From an uncultured Oscillospiraceae bacterium (lineage in GTDB: Bacteria > Bacillota > Clostridia > Oscillospirales > Oscillospiraceae), in contig CANQUO010000115.1 in assembly GCA_947627085.1 (NCBI GenBank), positions 1-6,969 on the forward strand: DNA of 6,969 nucleotides, in the 5' to 3' direction. This document shows positions 5,611 to 6,969 of the stretch, piece by piece (within the stretch, counting starts at the first letter, position 1; every line of letters begins with the position of its first letter). The position numbers and the translations under genes are program-made. The notes beneath the pieces were generated by a model. The model was not told the DNA's origin and did not search any database. It saw only the letters and a program-made list of their open reading frames with translations.

Positions 5611-5647
5611 CAGCAAAAAAGAAAAAGACAGCAATTTCGAGCACTGA
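5585..5647 (+). CDS. Possible 20-codon micro-ORF overlapping the ylxQ end
   Basis: In the frame not used by ylxQ, ATG at 5585 opens MSKNSGANSSKKEKDSNFEH and ends at TGA 5645-5647, 16 bases before the infB ATG. AAGGA (5569-5573) lies 11 bases upstream, the same spacing as the nusA and infB sites. Translation could keep ribosomes moving across the only sizeable gap after nusA. The AAGGA is within ylxQ coding sequence and may be accidental, and the Lys/Ser/Asn composition is what an A-rich spacer would give by chance. I regard this as a candidate only. Confidence 0.2.
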   Translation: MSKNSGANSSKKEKDSNFEH

Positions 5648-5652
5648 AAGGA
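5647..5652 (+). promoter_or_regulatory. infB ribosome binding site
   Basis: AAAGGA lies 11 bases before the ATG at 5664 and is embedded in GAAAGGATGATTTG, resembling the nusA leader GAAAGGATTTGAAA. It supports the start at 5664, where the protein begins with a typical IF2 N-terminal domain. Confidence 0.75.
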
Positions 5653-5663
5653 TGATTTGATAA

Positions 5664-6969
5664 ATGGCAACACTCGTAAAATACAGGGTGCATGAGGTGG
5701 CGAAGGACTTCAAGCTGACCTCCAAGGTCGTGACGGAGATTCTGACGAAATACGCCACCACCCCGAAGAATCATATGCAGGTGCTCGAAGAAGCGGAGCT
5801 TGATATAATATTCGACTATCTTACGCAGCACCACCAGATGGAGACGCTGGCCGACGTATTCGCCGTCCCAGCAAAGCCCCAGAAGCCCGAGCCGGCAAAG
5901 CCCGAGCCCCAAGCCGAGGCGCCGGCGGCGAAGGCCGGCAAGCCCGCCCAGGGCCAGGCCCAGCAGGCTCCGGCTCAGCCCAAGCCCCAGCCGAAGCCCG
6001 AGAAGGCCTTCACGCCCCGGCCCGAGAAGCAAAAGCGCGTTATCGACACCTCCGGCGTCACCATAAACATCGAGAAATATGACGAGCGCTTTGACATGAT
6101 GGCCGGCGAGCGGGCCAGCAACATGAAGCGCGGCAAGGAGCAGATAAAGAAAAAGGGCGGCCAGCAGAAGCAAAATCCCGCCACGGACAGGTCGGCCAAG
6201 CGCCGTCAGGAGGAGCGGGACCGCCTGAGAAGGCTCCAATTCGAGGTGGCCAAGAAGGCCCCGGTGAAGGTCCAGATACCCGACGAGATAAACGTCGGGG
6301 AGCTTGCATCCCGGATGAAAAAGACGGGAGCCGAGGTGGTGAAGGCCCTTATCAAGATGGGCGTCATGGCCTCCGTCTCCGACACCATTGATTACGACAC
6401 CGCCGCCTTAGTCGCCATGGAGCTCGGCTGCAAGGTGGAGCGCGAGGTGGTGGTCACCATCGAGGAGCGCCTTATCGACGACTCCGAGGACCGGGCCGAG
6501 GACTTAAAGCCCCGGGCCCCCGTGGTGGTGGTCATGGGCCACGTGGACCACGGCAAGACCTCGCTTTTGGACAAGATACGCTCCACTCACGTGGCCTCCG
6601 GCGAGGCCGGCGGCATAACTCAGCACATCGGCGCCTACCGGGTAATGGTCAACGGCTCGCCCGTGACCTTCCTTGACACCCCGGGCCACGAGGCCTTCAC
6701 CTCCATGCGCGCCCGCGGGGCAATGGCCACGGATATAGCCATACTTGTGGTCGCCGCGGACGACGGCATCATGCCCCAGACCGTGGAGTCCATAAACCAC
6801 GCCAAGGCGGCGAAAATACCCATCGTCGTGGCCATAAACAAGATGGACGTCCACGGCGCCAACCCCGAGAGGATAAAGCAACAGCTCACCGAGTATGACA
6901 TCGTCCCCGAGGAGTGGGGCGGCGACACCATAGTATGTCCCATCTCCGCCAAGACCGGCGAGGGCATAC
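5664..6969 (+). CDS. infB: Translation initiation factor IF-2, 5' part (3' end outside window)
   Basis: IF2 is the GTPase that brings initiator fMet-tRNA to the 30S subunit and promotes 50S joining. The first 435 residues are visible in one uninterrupted frame running off the right edge. Residues 1-55 are an IF2_N-type domain (YRVHEVAKDFKLTSK near 7-21). Residues 68-124 are a Pro/Lys/Gln/Ala-rich linker, then a charged stretch to about 195, and a second IF2_N domain at about 200-258 (IPDEINVGELASRM). The G domain follows: G1 GHVDHGKT at 292-299, G2 Thr319 in GGITQHIGAY, G3 DTPGHE at 338-343 with catalytic-type His342, G4 NKMD at 392-395, G5 SAK at 428-430. All core motifs are intact. It is the last visible gene of the nusA operon. 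Isoleucine is mostly encoded by AUA here, unusual for GC-rich DNA. Confidence 0.97.
   Translation, partial: MATLVKYRVHEVAKDFKLTSKVVTEILTKYATTPKNHMQVLEEAELDIIFDYLTQHHQMETLADVFAVPAKPQKPEPAKPEPQAEAPAAKAGKPAQGQAQQAPAQPKPQPKPEKAFTPRPEKQKRVIDTSGVTINIEKYDERFDMMAGERASNMKRGKEQIKKKGGQQKQNPATDRSAKRRQEERDRLRRLQFEVAKKAPVKVQIPDEINVGELASRMKKTGAEVVKALIKMGVMASVSDTIDYDTAALVAMELGCKVEREVVVTIEERLIDDSEDRAEDLKPRAPVVVVMGHVDHGKTSLLDKIRSTHVASGEAGGITQHIGAYRVMVNGSPVTFLDTPGHEAFTSMRARGAMATDIAILVVAADDGIMPQTVESINHAKAAKIPIVVAINKMDVHGANPERIKQQLTEYDIVPEEWGGDTIVCPISAKTGEGI

Noticed and set aside
5190..6239. A 349-codon open frame on the minus strand opposite ylxQ and infB
   Set aside because: It is antisense to two well identified genes and is made of Leu/Gly/Arg runs caused by the Pro/Ala/Lys linker of IF2 read in reverse.
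6298..6321. Internal in-frame IF2 start at ATG 6316 preceded by GGGGAG
   Set aside because: The spacing of about 12 bases and the position inside the second IF2_N domain make a functional shorter isoform unlikely from sequence alone.

Overview
The window looks like a chromosomal housekeeping segment from a GC-rich member of the Firmicutes, most likely class Clostridia (Oscillospirales-like). The evidence is the gene order rimP-nusA-ylxR-ylxQ-infB, which is the Firmicutes form of the nusA operon; a NusA that stops after its second KH domain; strong AGGAGG-type ribosome binding sites; a lipoprotein with a Gram-positive style Ser/Thr/Glu/Pro linker; and palindromic GC-rich intergenic repeats of a kind I associate with gut Clostridia. 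The genus cannot be fixed from the sequence.

Left part (1-2978). The 3' end of an RluA-family 23S/tRNA pseudouridine synthase gene runs rightward off the left edge and meets a leftward MATE efflux gene tail to tail. A compact hairpin with a T-run on both sides fills the gap and can terminate both. Upstream of the MATE gene on the same minus strand lies an orphan substrate-binding lipoprotein gene with its own consensus-like promoter. The 79-base gap between these two genes holds a strong hairpin that is complete only in the minus-strand RNA. No ABC permease or ATPase gene is in the window.

Intergenic region (2923-3317, about 395 bases). This is a divergent regulatory region: a leftward promoter for the lipoprotein, an AT-rich spacer with a small inverted repeat and several short direct repeats, then a near-perfect extended -10 promoter facing right. 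About 20 bases after the expected start of that transcript is a textbook intrinsic terminator, still 45 bases before the first gene. This is the layout of an attenuator.

Right part (3318-6969). rimP, nusA, ylxR, ylxQ and infB lie in one direction. nusA-ylxR and ylxR-ylxQ are separated by 2 bases and overlapped by 4 bases, so they are probably translationally coupled. The rimP-nusA gap is different: it holds two 39-base palindromic units at a 60-base period, and the tail of the second carries the nusA ribosome binding site. infB is cut by the right edge after the G5 motif of its GTPase domain. Together these genes cover 30S maturation (RimP), transcription elongation/termination (NusA), RNase P/RNA-binding accessory functions (YlxR, YlxQ) and translation initiation (IF2).

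I found no mobile element, CRISPR array, defence system or RNA gene. The points most worth a second look are the leader terminator, the repeats inserted between rimP and nusA, and the heavy use of the AUA isoleucine codon in an otherwise GC-rich, highly expressed gene.
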